Positions 17,510 to 27,326 of a stretch of DNA of 64,000 nt are shown here, in pieces. The DNA is taken from contig NZ_QHHQ01000001.1 of NCBI RefSeq assembly GCF_003258595.1, positions 1,364,001 through 1,428,000 of the forward strand. Direction: 5' to 3'. How positions within the stretch are numbered: the first letter of the stretch is position 1; each line of letters begins with the position of its first letter. The DNA is from Acuticoccus sediminis (GTDB lineage: Bacteria > Pseudomonadota > Alphaproteobacteria > Rhizobiales > Amorphaceae). Under the pieces are notes generated by a model. It ran no database searches. It saw only the letters and a list, made by a program, of their open reading frames with translations, and was not told the DNA's origin. A program made the position numbers and the translations under genes.

Positions 17510-17848
17510 ATGCGCACGTCATCCATTTTGGCCGGCCTTTTTCTCACCGCTGTGACGCTCGGAGCTGTCTCGGCGGGCACGCCGGCTTCGGCGCAGGACC
17601 GCGCCGCCCGCGGCAAGGCGCTGGCGGAGACCTGGTGCGTGCGCTGCCACGCCATCGGCGAGCCGCAGCCGTCGGCCCTCTCCGACGCGCCATCCTTCGA
17701 GGCGCTCGCCAGCCAGCCCGGCTTCGGCAGCAAGCACCTCGCGAACGTGCTCGTCGCGCCGCACCCCGTGATGCCGGAGTTCCCGCTGACCAACGACGAC
17801 CTTGCCGCGCTCGAGGCTTACATGCAGTCTCTCACGGCGGCGAAATAG
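17510..17848 (+). CDS. Small periplasmic c-type cytochrome
   Basis: 112 residues. A Sec signal peptide (about 1-28, ending PASAQD) precedes one class I cytochrome c domain. Heme-attachment CVRCH is at residues 43-47, and the likely axial Met is Met88 in HPVMPEF. It stands alone with no oxidase or dehydrogenase partner adjacent, so it is probably a soluble electron carrier. The FNR-like site upstream suggests use under low oxygen. The ATG at 17510 is preceded by GGGAGTGG. Confidence 0.92.
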   Translation: MRTSSILAGLFLTAVTLGAVSAGTPASAQDRAARGKALAETWCVRCHAIGEPQPSALSDAPSFEALASQPGFGSKHLANVLVAPHPVMPEFPLTNDDLAALEAYMQSLTAAK

Positions 17849-17904
17849 GCCCGCCGGGGACACGGCGCTCCGGGTCGGGACGGGACACGGGGCGTGCGTT
17901 CGCG

Positions 17905-17915
17905 AATGTTCGTTT
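17905..17915 (+). promoter_or_regulatory. GlpR-like half operator upstream of glpK
   Basis: AATGTTCGTTT matches the half-site of the E. coli GlpR operator (WATKTTCGWW). A further TTCG lies 10 bases before it, and a TTGACA hexamer overlaps its end (17914-17919). The site is about 60 bases before glpK. Suggestive only, because DeoR-family operators vary between groups. Confidence 0.25.
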
Positions 17916-17976
17916 GACACGCGGTTCAAGTTCGGCCCAGCCTGCACCACCCAAGGGCCAACCATTAGAACGCGAC

Positions 17977-19464
17977 ATGACCGCCCCTATCCTCGCCATC
18001 GACCAGGGCACGACCTCCACCCGCGCCATCGTCTTTTCAGGCGACCAGAAGATCATCGGCGTCGGCCAGCAGGAGTTCAAGCAGCACTTTCCCCGCTCGG
18101 GCTGGGTCGAGCACGACCTCGAGGACATCTGGGGGACGACGCTCGCGACCGTCCGCTCCGCCCTCGCCGAGGCCAAACTGGACGCCCCGCAGATCGCCGC
18201 GATCGGCATCACCAACCAGCGCGAGACGGTGGCGGTGTGGGAGCGGGCGACGCTGAAGCCGGTCCACCGCGCCATCGTCTGGCAGGACCGCCGCACCGCC
18301 GACAAGTGCGAGGCGCTGCGCGCGGAGGGGCTGGAGCCGATGGTGACCGAGAAGACCGGCCTCCTCCTCGACCCCTACTTCTCCGGCACCAAGCTCGCCT
18401 GGCTCCTCGACAACGTGGACGGGCTGCGCGCGCGGGCGGAGGCGGGGGAGGTGGTGTTCGGCACCATCGACACCTTCCTGATCGCCCGCCTCACCGGGCA
18501 CTTCGCGACCGACGTCACCAACGCCTCACGCACGCTTCTCTACGATATCGGCTCCGGCACCTGGGACGACGAGCTCTGCCGCATGCTGGGCGTGCCCCGG
18601 TCGATGCTGGCGGAGGTGCGGGACAATGCCGCCGACTACGGCACGACGCATCCCGCCCTCTTCGGCGCGGCCATCCCGGTCTACGGCGTCGCAGGCGACC
18701 AGCAGGCGGCGGTGATCGGCAATGCCTGCTTCCAGCCGGGGATGGTCAAATCGACGTACGGCACCGGCTGCTTCGCGCTGATCAACACGGGACCGGATCG
18801 CGTCGCCTCGCAGAACCGGCTGCTGACCACGGTGGCCTACCGGCTCGGCGGACGGACGAACTATGCGCTGGAAGGGGCGATCTTCGTGGCGGGCGCGGCG
18901 GTGCAGTGGCTGCGCGACGGGCTCGGCATCATCGACCACGCGGCGCAGTCCGGCGAGCTGGCGGCGAACGCCGACCCTAACCAGGACGTCGTCCTGGTGC
19001 CGGCCTTCGTCGGTCTCGGCGCGCCGCACTGGGACGCCAACGCGCGCGGCGCGATCTTCGGGATCACCCGCTCGACCGGCCCGGCGGAGCTCGCCAAGGC
19101 GGCGCTGGAGAGCGTCGCGCTGCAGACCCACGACCTCATCCGCGCCATGCACAAGGACTGGGCCGGCTCGCGCGACACGGTGCTGCGCGTCGACGGCGGC
19201 ATGGTCGCCTCGGACTGGGCGATGCAGCGCCTCGCCGACGTCCTCGGCGCGCCGGTGGACCGCCCGTCGATCAACGAGACGACGGCGCTGGGGGCCGCGT
19301 GGCTGGCGGGGATGCACGCCGGCGTCTGGCCGGGCCAGGAGGGGTTCGCCGCGGGCTGGCACCGTGACCGCCGGTTCGAGCCGCAGATGCCGGAGGCGGA
19401 CCGCTCCCGCCTCATCGGGCTCTGGAACGACGCCGTCTCGCGCACCCTGACCCGGGTCAACTGA
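17977..19464 (+). CDS. glpK: Glycerol kinase
   Basis: Phosphorylates glycerol to sn-glycerol 3-phosphate. 495 residues, the normal length. FGGY-kinase motifs are present: [16 protein letters not shown] at the N-terminus, [33 protein letters not shown], a central [12 protein letters not shown] and the second-domain [13 protein letters not shown]. The ATG at 17977 is chosen because upstream codons in the same frame cover the cytochrome gene. No glpF, glpD or glpR lies in the window, so this is a separate transcript. Confidence 0.96.
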   Translation: MTAPILAIDQGTTSTRAIVFSGDQKIIGVGQQEFKQHFPRSGWVEHDLEDIWGTTLATVRSALAEAKLDAPQIAAIGITNQRETVAVWERATLKPVHRAIVWQDRRTADKCEALRAEGLEPMVTEKTGLLLDPYFSGTKLAWLLDNVDGLRARAEAGEVVFGTIDTFLIARLTGHFATDVTNASRTLLYDIGSGTWDDELCRMLGVPRSMLAEVRDNAADYGTTHPALFGAAIPVYGVAGDQQAAVIGNACFQPGMVKSTYGTGCFALINTGPDRVASQNRLLTTVAYRLGGRTNYALEGAIFVAGAAVQWLRDGLGIIDHAAQSGELAANADPNQDVVLVPAFVGLGAPHWDANARGAIFGITRSTGPAELAKAALESVALQTHDLIRAMHKDWAGSRDTVLRVDGGMVASDWAMQRLADVLGAPVDRPSINETTALGAAWLAGMHAGVWPGQEGFAAGWHRDRRFEPQMPEADRSRLIGLWNDAVSRTLTRVN

Positions 19465-19572
19465 GCCGGGCGAACCGGCCGTGGACGCGTCGACCGGCGC
19501 CGCCAGGGTCCACAGCGTGCCGAAAGCCTGAGGTGTTGGGATAGGCGGCCCCGACATCGACGAGGCCCGCCC

Positions 19573-21075
19573 GTGCACGCATCCGTCCTCGCCCTCGCGG
19601 CGACGCTTCTCGCCGCGCCGTCCGGCACCGGCCCCGCGCTCCTTCGTGGCGATCCGGGCGGGGCGGCGGCCGTGCTGACGGTCCAGTTCGGCGACAGCCC
19701 GCAGGAGCAGCGGCGCAAGGCGATCGAGCAGCGCCGCCGCGAGATCGACCGACTGCGCCACGCCGCCGAGCGCGAGCGGGAGGAGCGCCGCCGCCAGCGG
19801 CTCGAGGCGATGCGCGGCTCGCAGGAGGCCGGCGGCGCCGCGTGGAAGGCCGACGGACAGGTTCAGGGGAGCGTTGCCGGCGGAACCGGCGCCTACCATG
19901 CCGAGTCTTTTGCGGGCGGCGGGGAGGGCGCGCCGCGTGACAGCTTCGGCCGCCGCCACCTGGCATACCAGCTCGCGGCGGATCCGGACGGCGACCGGCG
20001 GGCGCGCCGCCTCGCGACGGCCTACGCCCCGGCCCGATCGGCCCTGACGCGGCACCTCCTGTCCCGGGGGCGGCGAGGCGACACGCAGGCCGCCCAGCTC
20101 GCCCGCGAGTACAATCAGCGCAGCTGGGAGCGTCAGGAGACCAAGCGGGCCGAGCAGGCGCCCACCGGCGAGCTGGGCCCCCTCGGCAAGCTGCGCTGGG
20201 GCGACCTCGTCCGCCGCGACAATGAATATTCCATCTTCCAGACCAACGACCTGCACCGGCTGGTCGCGAACCGGGACGACACCGACCGCTTCCGCTGGAA
20301 CGCGCTCTCCCTGCAGGAATACACCTTCGACAACGGCTGGACGGAGTCGGTGGCGTCCCGCCGGGACGGCAGCACCGTGCGAACGCTGCGCGACGCCGAG
20401 GACGTCCCCATCCGCCGCACCCGGACCGACGCGAACGGCGACGAGGTGACGCTCTTCAACAACCTGCCGTCCTGGTGGCAGGAAAAGTCGAGGATCGACG
20501 TGAACATCGGGGCGGAGGGCTTCGACACCGGGATCGGCGGCCAGGTCATCGACGGCGCCGTCTCGTCGCTGGACGAACTCTACAGGGCTGCGACGGCCGA
20601 GCCGCTCGGCAACCCGCGCCGGTCGTTCACGCTGAACCAGCTCCTCGTCAACGAGGGCCTGCGGGGGCTGATGCCGGGGATCGACGTCGACACGATCAAC
20701 TTCGAGACGAACTCGGCGGTCGTGTCGGAGGACGAGATGGCGGTGCTGGAGCTGATCGGCGCGGCGATCTCGGCGGCGGTGGCGGCCAACCCGCGCGAGG
20801 TCTTCCTCATCGAGGGCCACACGGACGCGAAGGGCGACGACCTCGACAACATGGAGCTGAGCGACCGGCGGGCCGAGGCTGTGGCGATGCTGCTCACCGA
20901 GGCCTTCAACATTCCGCCGGAGAACTTCGTCACCCACGGCTACGGCGAGGAGTTCCTGAAGGTGGAGACGCAGGACGAGGAGCGCCGCAACCGACGCGTC
21001 ACCATCCGCCGCATCACGCCGCTCCTGACCGAGGGGACGGAACTCTCCCCGATGGCGACGGCGCCGGACAGCTAG
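19573..21075 (+). CDS. OmpA-family peptidoglycan-associated protein with coiled-coil N-terminus
   Basis: 500 residues from a GTG start. A short hydrophobic signal-like N-terminus is followed by a highly charged Arg/Glu-rich helix (about 43-85, EQRRKAIEQRRREIDRLRH), a middle region without recognised domain and a C-terminal OmpA domain (about 375-490). The peptidoglycan-binding loop reads IEGHTDAKGDDLDNMELSDRRA, here given as its first part IEGHTDAKGDDLDN and the following ELSDRRA. The Asp that binds diaminopimelate and the Arg are in place. No beta-barrel is evident. It probably bridges envelope and wall; no partner genes nearby. Confidence 0.8.
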   Translation: MHASVLALAATLLAAPSGTGPALLRGDPGGAAAVLTVQFGDSPQEQRRKAIEQRRREIDRLRHAAEREREERRRQRLEAMRGSQEAGGAAWKADGQVQGSVAGGTGAYHAESFAGGGEGAPRDSFGRRHLAYQLAADPDGDRRARRLATAYAPARSALTRHLLSRGRRGDTQAAQLAREYNQRSWERQETKRAEQAPTGELGPLGKLRWGDLVRRDNEYSIFQTNDLHRLVANRDDTDRFRWNALSLQEYTFDNGWTESVASRRDGSTVRTLRDAEDVPIRRTRTDANGDEVTLFNNLPSWWQEKSRIDVNIGAEGFDTGIGGQVIDGAVSSLDELYRAATAEPLGNPRRSFTLNQLLVNEGLRGLMPGIDVDTINFETNSAVVSEDEMAVLELIGAAISAAVAANPREVFLIEGHTDAKGDDLDNMELSDRRAEAVAMLLTEAFNIPPENFVTHGYGEEFLKVETQDEERRNRRVTIRRITPLLTEGTELSPMATAPDS

Positions 21076-21177
21076 GCGCCGCGCGAACTCAGCCCGGAGC
21101 CAAGGTCGACGCGGCCCGGGCGACGGGCCGCATCATGGAGCGGGCCGCGCGGCACCGGGCCGCGCGGGAGAGGCGGG

Positions 21178-23490
21178 TTACGCCGCCTTGGTTTCGGCCT
21201 CGGAGATGAGGCGCCACAGGACGTCCGGGGTCGCCGGCATGTCGACGTGCGGCACGCCGCAGTTCGTCCACAGCGCGTTGCAGACGGCGTTCATCACGGC
21301 CGGAGCGGCGCCGATGGTACCGGCTTCACCCGCGCCCTTGATCCCCATCGCGTTGTGCTTGGACGGCACGTTGCGCGTCTCGAAGTGGAAGAACGGCACG
21401 TCGTCGGCGCGCGGCACGCAGTAGTCGAGCAGCGAGGCCGAGAGGAGCTGGCCCTCGTCGTCATAGACCGTCCGCTCGTAGAGCGCCTGGCCGATGCCCT
21501 GAACGATACCGCCGTGGACCTGGCCCTGCAGCAGCATCGGGTTCACCGTCGCGCCGAAGTCGTCGACGATGACGTACCGCAGCAGCGTCACCTTGCCCGT
21601 CGCCTTGTCGATCTCGAGCTCGCAGATGTGCGTGCCGTTCGGGAAGGTCGGCTCGTCCTGCTGGACGCGGCCCTCGCTGGTGAGGCCGCCCGCCGAGGCG
21701 GCGAGCTCGGCGAAGGTCACCGAGCGGTCGGTGCCGACGATGCGCACGGACCCGGCGTCGAACTCCAGGTCGTCGGCGGAAGCCTCGAGCCTGTCGGAGG
21801 CGAGTTCCTTCAGCTTGGTCGACATCTCCACCGACGCGACGTCCACCGAGGGAAGGCCGAGCGGGATGGAGCGCGAGCCGCCCGTGCCGCCGCCGGTCTT
21901 CACCCGGTCGGTGTCGCCCTGGATGACGGTGATGTCGGCCGGGTCGACGCCGAGACGGTCGGCGATGATCTGCGTGTAGGACGTCGCGTGGCCCTGACCG
22001 TTGGTCTGTGTGCCGATGAGGAGCGTCATCTTGCCGTCGGGGGCGAGCTCGATCTCGGCCCGCTCGGAACCCGGGAAGGCACAGGCCTCGATGTAGGTGG
22101 CCATGCCGATGCCGCGGATCGCGCCGCGTGCCTCGCTCTCGGCCTTGCGGCCGGAGAAGCCGGCCCAGTCGATGACCTCCATCGCGCGGGACATGTGTCC
22201 GTCGAACTCGCCGGTGTCGTAGGTGCGGCCCGCGGCGGTCTTGAAGGGCATCTCCTCCGGCTTGATGAAGTTGCGCCGGCGGATCTCCTCCGGGGTGAGG
22301 CCCATGATGCGCGCCGCCTCGTCGACGAGACGCTCCACCGTGTAGGCGGCCTCCGGACGGCCCGCGCCGCGGTAGGCGTCGGTCGGCACCGTGTGGGTGT
22401 AGACGCCCTTCACCGCGACATACATCACCGGGAAGGCGTAGACGCCGGGCGCCATCGAGGAGCCGACGAACGGAATGTGCGGCGCGAACTGGGCCAGGTA
22501 ACCGCCCATGTTGGCCTTGAGGTCGACGCGCAGGGCGAGGAACTTGCCGTCGTCGTCCATCGCGATCTCGGCGGTGGTGACGTTGTCGCGGCCCTGGCTG
22601 TCGGACATGTAGGCTTCCGAGCGCCCGCAGATCCACTTCACCGGCGTCCCGCCGAGGAGCTTCGCCGCATACATCACGGCCGGGTACTCGGGGTAGACGA
22701 AGATCTTCGTGCCGAAGCCGCCGCCGACGTCCGGCGTGACGACGCGGATGTTGGCCTCGTCCGTCTTCAGGATCTCGGCGAGGACGCCGCGCATGCCGTG
22801 GCCGCCCTGGGTGCCGGCGGTGAGCGTGTAGCGGCCGGTCGCCGGATCGAACTCACCGAGCGCGCCGCGCGTCTCCATGTAGTTGGTGACGAGGCGGTTG
22901 TTGCGCAGCTCCAGCTTGGCGAAGCGGGTGGCCCTGGCGAAGGCTTCCTCGGTGCCCTCGCTGTTGCCGACGCCGTAGCGGAAGGCGAGGTTCGAGCCGT
23001 GGTCCGGCCAGACCAACGGTGCGCCGTCCTCGAGCGCCGCGGCGGCGTCGGTGACGCTGTCGGTCGCGTTCCACTCGATGTCGATCATCTCGGCCGCGTC
23101 GTTGGCGGCAGCGACGCTGTCGGCGACGATGAGCGCGACCGGGTCGCCGATGTGGCGCACCTCGTCCTTGGCGAGCACGTAGCGCGGGTAGACCGCGGTC
23201 GGCGTGCCGTCTTCCTGCTTGTAGGCCGCGCGGCAGGGCAGCGGGGCCATGGTATCGGCGAGGTCGGCGTAGGTCATGACGAGGCGCACGCCGGGGGCGG
23301 ACTTCGCGGCGTCGACGTCGTTGATCGTGAAGGTGCCGGCGGCGATGGGGGAGCGCAGGACCACGCCGTAGAGCGTCCCCTCCGGGGTTACGTCGGCGGT
23401 GTAGCGGCCATGGCCCGTGATGAGGGCCTGATCCTCCACACGCAGGGCGGACGCACCCATCCCGAACTTCGCCATCGTCATATCGTTCAT
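21178..23490 (-). CDS. Molybdenum hydroxylase large subunit (form II CoxL / xanthine dehydrogenase family)
   Basis: 770 residues, the molybdopterin-cytosine-dinucleotide subunit of the xanthine dehydrogenase/CO dehydrogenase family. Motifs include GGGFGTKIFVYPEY (about 250), AYRGAGRPEA (about 371), which marks form II rather than the CO-oxidising form I (AYRCSFR), GTQTNGQGHATS (about 490) and the catalytic Glu in GAGEAGTIG (about 720). The usual medium FAD and small 2Fe-2S subunits are not adjacent on either side, so partners must be encoded elsewhere. The substrate is probably an N-heterocycle or aldehyde and is not CO. Confidence 0.9.
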   Translation of the reverse strand: MNDMTMAKFGMGASALRVEDQALITGHGRYTADVTPEGTLYGVVLRSPIAAGTFTINDVDAAKSAPGVRLVMTYADLADTMAPLPCRAAYKQEDGTPTAVYPRYVLAKDEVRHIGDPVALIVADSVAAANDAAEMIDIEWNATDSVTDAAAALEDGAPLVWPDHGSNLAFRYGVGNSEGTEEAFARATRFAKLELRNNRLVTNYMETRGALGEFDPATGRYTLTAGTQGGHGMRGVLAEILKTDEANIRVVTPDVGGGFGTKIFVYPEYPAVMYAAKLLGGTPVKWICGRSEAYMSDSQGRDNVTTAEIAMDDDGKFLALRVDLKANMGGYLAQFAPHIPFVGSSMAPGVYAFPVMYVAVKGVYTHTVPTDAYRGAGRPEAAYTVERLVDEAARIMGLTPEEIRRRNFIKPEEMPFKTAAGRTYDTGEFDGHMSRAMEVIDWAGFSGRKAESEARGAIRGIGMATYIEACAFPGSERAEIELAPDGKMTLLIGTQTNGQGHATSYTQIIADRLGVDPADITVIQGDTDRVKTGGGTGGSRSIPLGLPSVDVASVEMSTKLKELASDRLEASADDLEFDAGSVRIVGTDRSVTFAELAASAGGLTSEGRVQQDEPTFPNGTHICELEIDKATGKVTLLRYVIVDDFGATVNPMLLQGQVHGGIVQGIGQALYERTVYDDEGQLLSASLLDYCVPRADDVPFFHFETRNVPSKHNAMGIKGAGEAGTIGAAPAVMNAVCNALWTNCGVPHVDMPATPDVLWRLISEAETKAA

Positions 23491-23656
23491 GCGTTATCCC
23501 CGTGCGAGCGTGGTGGCGGAGCGTGCTGGGTTCCACCGGCCGATGCCGTGCCGCCCCAGCCCTCGTTTTGTTCGGACCCTAGCCTCGACAAATCGATTGC
23601 GCCACCACGCATATACTCTTTGTTGCAGTGCGTTGCCGCCGCGGACGGTCCGGCCG

Positions 23657-25264
23657 TCAGACCGCGCGAAGGTGGGCGAGGAGCCGGGCCGTGGAGCCGT
23701 CGAGCTCCGGGCTCGTCTCGCCCTTGACCGCCGGGAGCAGTACGCCGGCCAGCTCCTTGCCGAGCTCCACGCCCCACTGGTCGAACGAGTTGATGTCCCA
23801 CAGGACGCCCTGCACGAAGACCTTGTGCTCGTAGAAGGCGAGGAGCCGCCCGAGCGTGAACGGGTCCAGTGTCCTGTAGGCGATGGTGTTGGACGGGCGG
23901 TTGCCGGGGAACACCCGGTGCGGCGCGAGGCGGTCCGCCTCGGCGGCGTCCATCCCCTTGGCGAGGAGCTGCTCGCGCGCCTCCTCGAGGGTGCGGCCGC
24001 GCATCAGGGCCTGCGTCTGCGCCAGCGCGTTGGCGACGAGCTTGGCGTGATGGTCGGACAGCGCCTCGTGCGGCTGCGCGGCGACGAGGATGTCCACCGG
24101 GACGACGTCGGTGCCCTGGTGGAGGAGCTGGTAGAAGGCGTGCTGCCCGTTGGTGCCCGGCTCGCCGAAGATCACCGGGCCGGTGGGGCTCGTCACCGGC
24201 GAGCCGTCGCGGTGAACGCGCTTGCCGTTCGATTCCATGTCCACCTGCTGCAGGTGCGCGGCGAACTCGATGAGGCGCTGGTCGTAGGGCAGGATCGCGT
24301 AGGCGCCGTAGCCGAGGTAGGTGCGGTACCAGTCGCCGAGGAGGCCCATGACGACGGGGATGTTCTCCTCCAGCGGGCGGGTGCGGAAGTGCTCGTCAGC
24401 CGCGGCGCCGCCGGCGAGGAACTGGCGGAAGTTGGTGCCGCCGATCGCGATGGCGACGGAGAGGCCGATGGCGGACCACACCGAGTATCGCCCGCCGACC
24501 CAGTCCCAGAAGCCGAACACGCGGTCCTCGCCGATGCCGAACTCGGCCACCTTGTCGAGGGCGGTGGAGATCGCCGCGAAGTGGGCGCCGACGGCGTCCT
24601 CGCCGAGGTTGTCGACGATCCACTGCCGCGCGGTGGCCGCGTTGGTCATCGTCTCCTGCGTCGTGAACGTCTTGGAGGCGATGAGGAAGAGCGTGCGCGC
24701 CGGGTTGAGGCCGGCGAGCGTGTCGGCGATGTCCGCCCCGTCGACGTTGGCGACGAAATGCACCTTCGGCCCGCCCTCCCGGTAGGGGGAGAGGGCGCGC
24801 ACCGCCATGCGGGGGCCGAGGTCCGATCCGCCGATGCCGATGTTGACGACGTCGCTGAACGGTGCGCCGTCGGCGGCGGCTATGGTCCCGCCGCGCACCC
24901 CGTCGGCGAACGCGACGACGCGGTCCAGGACCTCCTTCACCTCGCCGGTGACGTCCTTGCCGGCGACCTGAAACGGTCCGGGATCGCGCAGCGCCACGTG
25001 CAGGACGGCGCGGCCCTCGGTGAGGTTGATGGGCTCGCCCGCGAACATCGCGTCGCGCATTGCCTCGAGACCGGCGGCCCGGGCGCGCTCCATCAGGAGG
25101 CGCATCGTCTCGGCGGTGACGATGTTCTTCGAGTAGTCGAGGAGGAGGTCCCCCTCCTCGAGGGAGAAGCGGCCCGCACGGCCGGGGTCGCTGGCGAAGG
25201 CGTCGCGCAGGTGGAACCCGTCGAGGCTCTTCAGATGGTCGGTGAGAGCATCGGACATGGGCAT
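23657..25264 (-). CDS. pgi: Glucose-6-phosphate isomerase
   Basis: Interconverts glucose 6-phosphate and fructose 6-phosphate. 535 residues, normal for bacterial PGI. Signatures present: [15 protein letters not shown] (about 142-156), [36 protein letters not shown] and the closing [19 protein letters not shown] 25264 has GGAGCGG 8 bases upstream. It is 13 bases downstream of the agt gene on the same strand, so it could be read together with agt and plcP. Confidence 0.97.
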   Translation of the reverse strand: MPMSDALTDHLKSLDGFHLRDAFASDPGRAGRFSLEEGDLLLDYSKNIVTAETMRLLMERARAAGLEAMRDAMFAGEPINLTEGRAVLHVALRDPGPFQVAGKDVTGEVKEVLDRVVAFADGVRGGTIAAADGAPFSDVVNIGIGGSDLGPRMAVRALSPYREGGPKVHFVANVDGADIADTLAGLNPARTLFLIASKTFTTQETMTNAATARQWIVDNLGEDAVGAHFAAISTALDKVAEFGIGEDRVFGFWDWVGGRYSVWSAIGLSVAIAIGGTNFRQFLAGGAAADEHFRTRPLEENIPVVMGLLGDWYRTYLGYGAYAILPYDQRLIEFAAHLQQVDMESNGKRVHRDGSPVTSPTGPVIFGEPGTNGQHAFYQLLHQGTDVVPVDILVAAQPHEALSDHHAKLVANALAQTQALMRGRTLEEAREQLLAKGMDAAEADRLAPHRVFPGNRPSNTIAYRTLDPFTLGRLLAFYEHKVFVQGVLWDINSFDQWGVELGKELAGVLLPAVKGETSPELDGSTARLLAHLRAV

Positions 25265-25277
25265 GCGGACCGCTCCG

Positions 25278-26306
25278 TTAGTTGCTGTTGGCGATTGCCA
25301 GGTCGTTGGCCTTCTGGAGGTTTTCCCAGAACTGCTTGACGCTCGACTCCCACGAGAACTCCTCGGCGTAGGCGCGGCAGCGGTCGCGCGGGATGTCCAG
25401 CGCGTCGAGGCAGGCCTGCCGCAGGTCCCAGTTGAGGGCGCCCGTCTGCGAATCGGCGATGACGTCGAGCGGCCCCATGGTGGGGAAGGCGGCCACCGGG
25501 ACGCCGCAGGCGAGCGCCTCCATCTGGACGAGGCCCCAGGTGTCGGTGAGGCTCGGGAAGACGAAGACGTCGGCCGAAGTGTAGTGCGCGGTCAGCTCCT
25601 CGCCCAGCCGGTTGCCGGTGAAGACCGCCTCGGGATAGCGCGCCTTGAGGTCGGGCAGCGCCGGCCCGTCGCCGACCACCAGCTTGGTGCCCGGCAGGTC
25701 GAGCTTGAGGAAGGCGTCGATGTTCTTCTCCACCGACACGCGGCCGACGTAGAGGAAGACCGGCTTCGGCAGGTCCGGCAGCGCCGGCGGCACGTCCGGG
25801 TTGAAGGTGACGGTGTCGACGCCGCGCACCCAGCGGACCAGCCGGCGGAAGCCGCGCGCCGCGAGCTCGCGCTCCAGCGTCGTGTTGGACACCATGCAGC
25901 ACACGCCCGCGTTGTGGAACGAGCGCACGAAGGCGTAGGACCAGGAGAGCGGCACCGGCGCACGCGCCCGGACGTACTCCGGAAAGCGCGTGTGGTAGCT
26001 CGTGGTGTAGCCGATGTCGTTCTTGCGGCACCACCGCCGCGCGATCATCCCGAGCGGGCCTTCGGTGGCGATGTGCACGTAGTCCGGCTGGATGTCGTCG
26101 ATCACCCGGGACACGCGCCACGGCGGCGTCACCGCGAGGCGGATTTCCGGATAGGTCGGCATCGGGACCGTCCGGTACTCCTGCGGCGTGACCATGTACA
26201 CCTCGATGCCGAGCTTCTCGAGCTCCTGGCGGGTGGTGTCGAGCGTGCGGACCACGCCGTTCACCTGCGGATGCCAGGCATCCGTCACGAGGGCGAGCTT
26301 GGTCAT
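25278..26306 (-). CDS. agt: GT4 glycosyltransferase, probable Agt (diacylglycerol glycosyltransferase)
   Basis: 342 residues, GT-B fold family 4. The N-terminal acceptor domain begins [16 protein letters not shown]; the donor domain shows [12 protein letters not shown] and [19 protein letters not shown]. The gene lies 19 bases after a metallophosphoesterase gene; this pairing is known in alphaproteobacteria as plcP-agt, where PlcP makes diacylglycerol from phospholipid and Agt adds glucose or glucuronic acid to make phosphorus-free glycolipids in phosphate starvation. The general GT4 call is firm; Agt is inferred from context and from the conserved [15 protein letters not shown] segment. Confidence 0.78.
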   Translation of the reverse strand: MTKLALVTDAWHPQVNGVVRTLDTTRQELEKLGIEVYMVTPQEYRTVPMPTYPEIRLAVTPPWRVSRVIDDIQPDYVHIATEGPLGMIARRWCRKNDIGYTTSYHTRFPEYVRARAPVPLSWSYAFVRSFHNAGVCCMVSNTTLERELAARGFRRLVRWVRGVDTVTFNPDVPPALPDLPKPVFLYVGRVSVEKNIDAFLKLDLPGTKLVVGDGPALPDLKARYPEAVFTGNRLGEELTAHYTSADVFVFPSLTDTWGLVQMEALACGVPVAAFPTMGPLDVIADSQTGALNWDLRQACLDALDIPRDRCRAYAEEFSWESSVKQFWENLQKANDLAIANSN

Positions 26307-26325
26307 CGCCCGTTCTCCAAAAATG

Positions 26326-27168
26326 TCATGCGGCCTGCGAGCGCGACGCTGCCGCGATGTCGGGTCGGCTCGGCTGCCGCTCGGCGAGACGGGTCCAGCG
26401 GATCAGCTCGAAGGTGCCGTCCTCGTGCTCGGCCACGGCGGTGCAGCTCTCCACCCAGTCTCCGGTGTTGATATAGCGCGTACCGTGCATGTCGTGCATC
26501 GTCGCATGGTGAATGTGGCCGCACACGACACCGTCGGCACCGCGACGCTTGGCCTCGGTCGACAGCGCCTCCTCGAACTTGCCGATGAAGGAGACGGCGT
26601 TTTTCACCTTCAGCTTCGCCCAGGCCGACAGCGACCAGTAGGTGAGGCCGAGCTTGCGGCGCACGATGTTGATCCAGGTGTTGGTGGCGAGCGTCGTGAC
26701 GTAGGCCCAGTCGCCGAGGAGGGCCAGCCACTTCGCATGACGCACGACGACGTCGAACTGGTCGCCGTGAATGATGAGAAGTTTCTTCCCGTCCGCCGTG
26801 GTGTGGATTGCGGAGTCGACGACCTCGACGCCGCCGAAGTGCGTGCCGACATAGTCCCGCAGGAATTCGTCATGGTTTCCGGGCAGGTAGACGATGTCCG
26901 CGCCCTTGCGGCCCTTGCGCAGGATCTTCTGGACGACGTCGTTGTGCGTCTGCGGCCAGTACCAGGTCTTCTTCAGCCGCCAGCCGTCGATGATGTCGCC
27001 GACGAGGTAGATCTTTTCCGCATCGTGGTGACGCAGGAAGTCCAACAAGAGCTCGGCCTGACAACCCCGCGTTCCGAGATGGATGTCGGAAAGGAAGAGC
27101 GTGCGGAACTTGCGCACATCCGGTTCGTCCTCGGAGCCCATTTCCGACCTCGTGCCGTAGCGCTTCAT
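26326..27168 (-). CDS. plcP: PlcP-type metallophosphoesterase (phospholipase C-like; LpxH-related)
   Basis: 280 residues, calcineurin-like phosphoesterase. Metal ligands visible: SDIHLG (Asp28, His30), GDIIDGW (Asp58), GNHDE (Asn98, His99), HGDQFD (His134) and CGHIHHA. It belongs to the LpxH-like group, often annotated as UDP-2,3-diacylglucosamine diphosphatase. The GT4 partner directly downstream and a Pho-box-like site upstream favour PlcP, which releases diacylglycerol from phosphatidylcholine and phosphatidylethanolamine under phosphate limitation. An LpxH role is not excluded, although alphaproteobacteria mostly use LpxI for that step. A second ATG lies at codon 10. Confidence 0.75.
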   Translation of the reverse strand: MKRYGTRSEMGSEDEPDVRKFRTLFLSDIHLGTRGCQAELLLDFLRHHDAEKIYLVGDIIDGWRLKKTWYWPQTHNDVVQKILRKGRKGADIVYLPGNHDEFLRDYVGTHFGGVEVVDSAIHTTADGKKLLIIHGDQFDVVVRHAKWLALLGDWAYVTTLATNTWINIVRRKLGLTYWSLSAWAKLKVKNAVSFIGKFEEALSTEAKRRGADGVVCGHIHHATMHDMHGTRYINTGDWVESCTAVAEHEDGTFELIRWTRLAERQPSRPDIAAASRSQAA

Positions 27169-27249
27169 CGATCTGTGGCGCCTGCTAGCATACCTATTTG
27201 GTGTATGAACAGAGCACTACCATCCCAGTCCCAGCCTAACAGATCCACT

Positions 27250-27267
27250 GTGACATGCAGTGGACAG
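27250..27267 (-). promoter_or_regulatory. Candidate Pho box upstream of plcP-agt
   Basis: On the minus strand CTGTCCA-CTGC-ATGTCAC gives two 7-base repeats with an 11-base period, close to the PhoB consensus CTGTCAT-4-CTGTCAC. It lies 82-99 bases upstream of the plcP start. It also overlaps a CCACTG/CAGTGG inverted repeat (27245-27263) and lies 60 bases before the divergent DUF1489 gene. Confidence 0.5.
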
Positions 27268-27326
27268 TGGGCATCACTGGTGTGCACGATCTTGCCGGAT
27301 CAGCCGGTCGAGCCTACCCAGACGAC

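Noticed and set aside
21141-21167. Twice-repeated CGGGCCGCGCGG after the OmpA-like gene
   Set aside because: Only 12 bases, GC-rich and in a convergent terminator region; likely chance or part of a hairpin.
26326-27168. Annotation as LpxH of lipid A synthesis
   Set aside because: The paired GT4 gene and Pho-box-like site fit PlcP better, and the expected alphaproteobacterial enzyme for that lipid A step is LpxI; not fully excluded.
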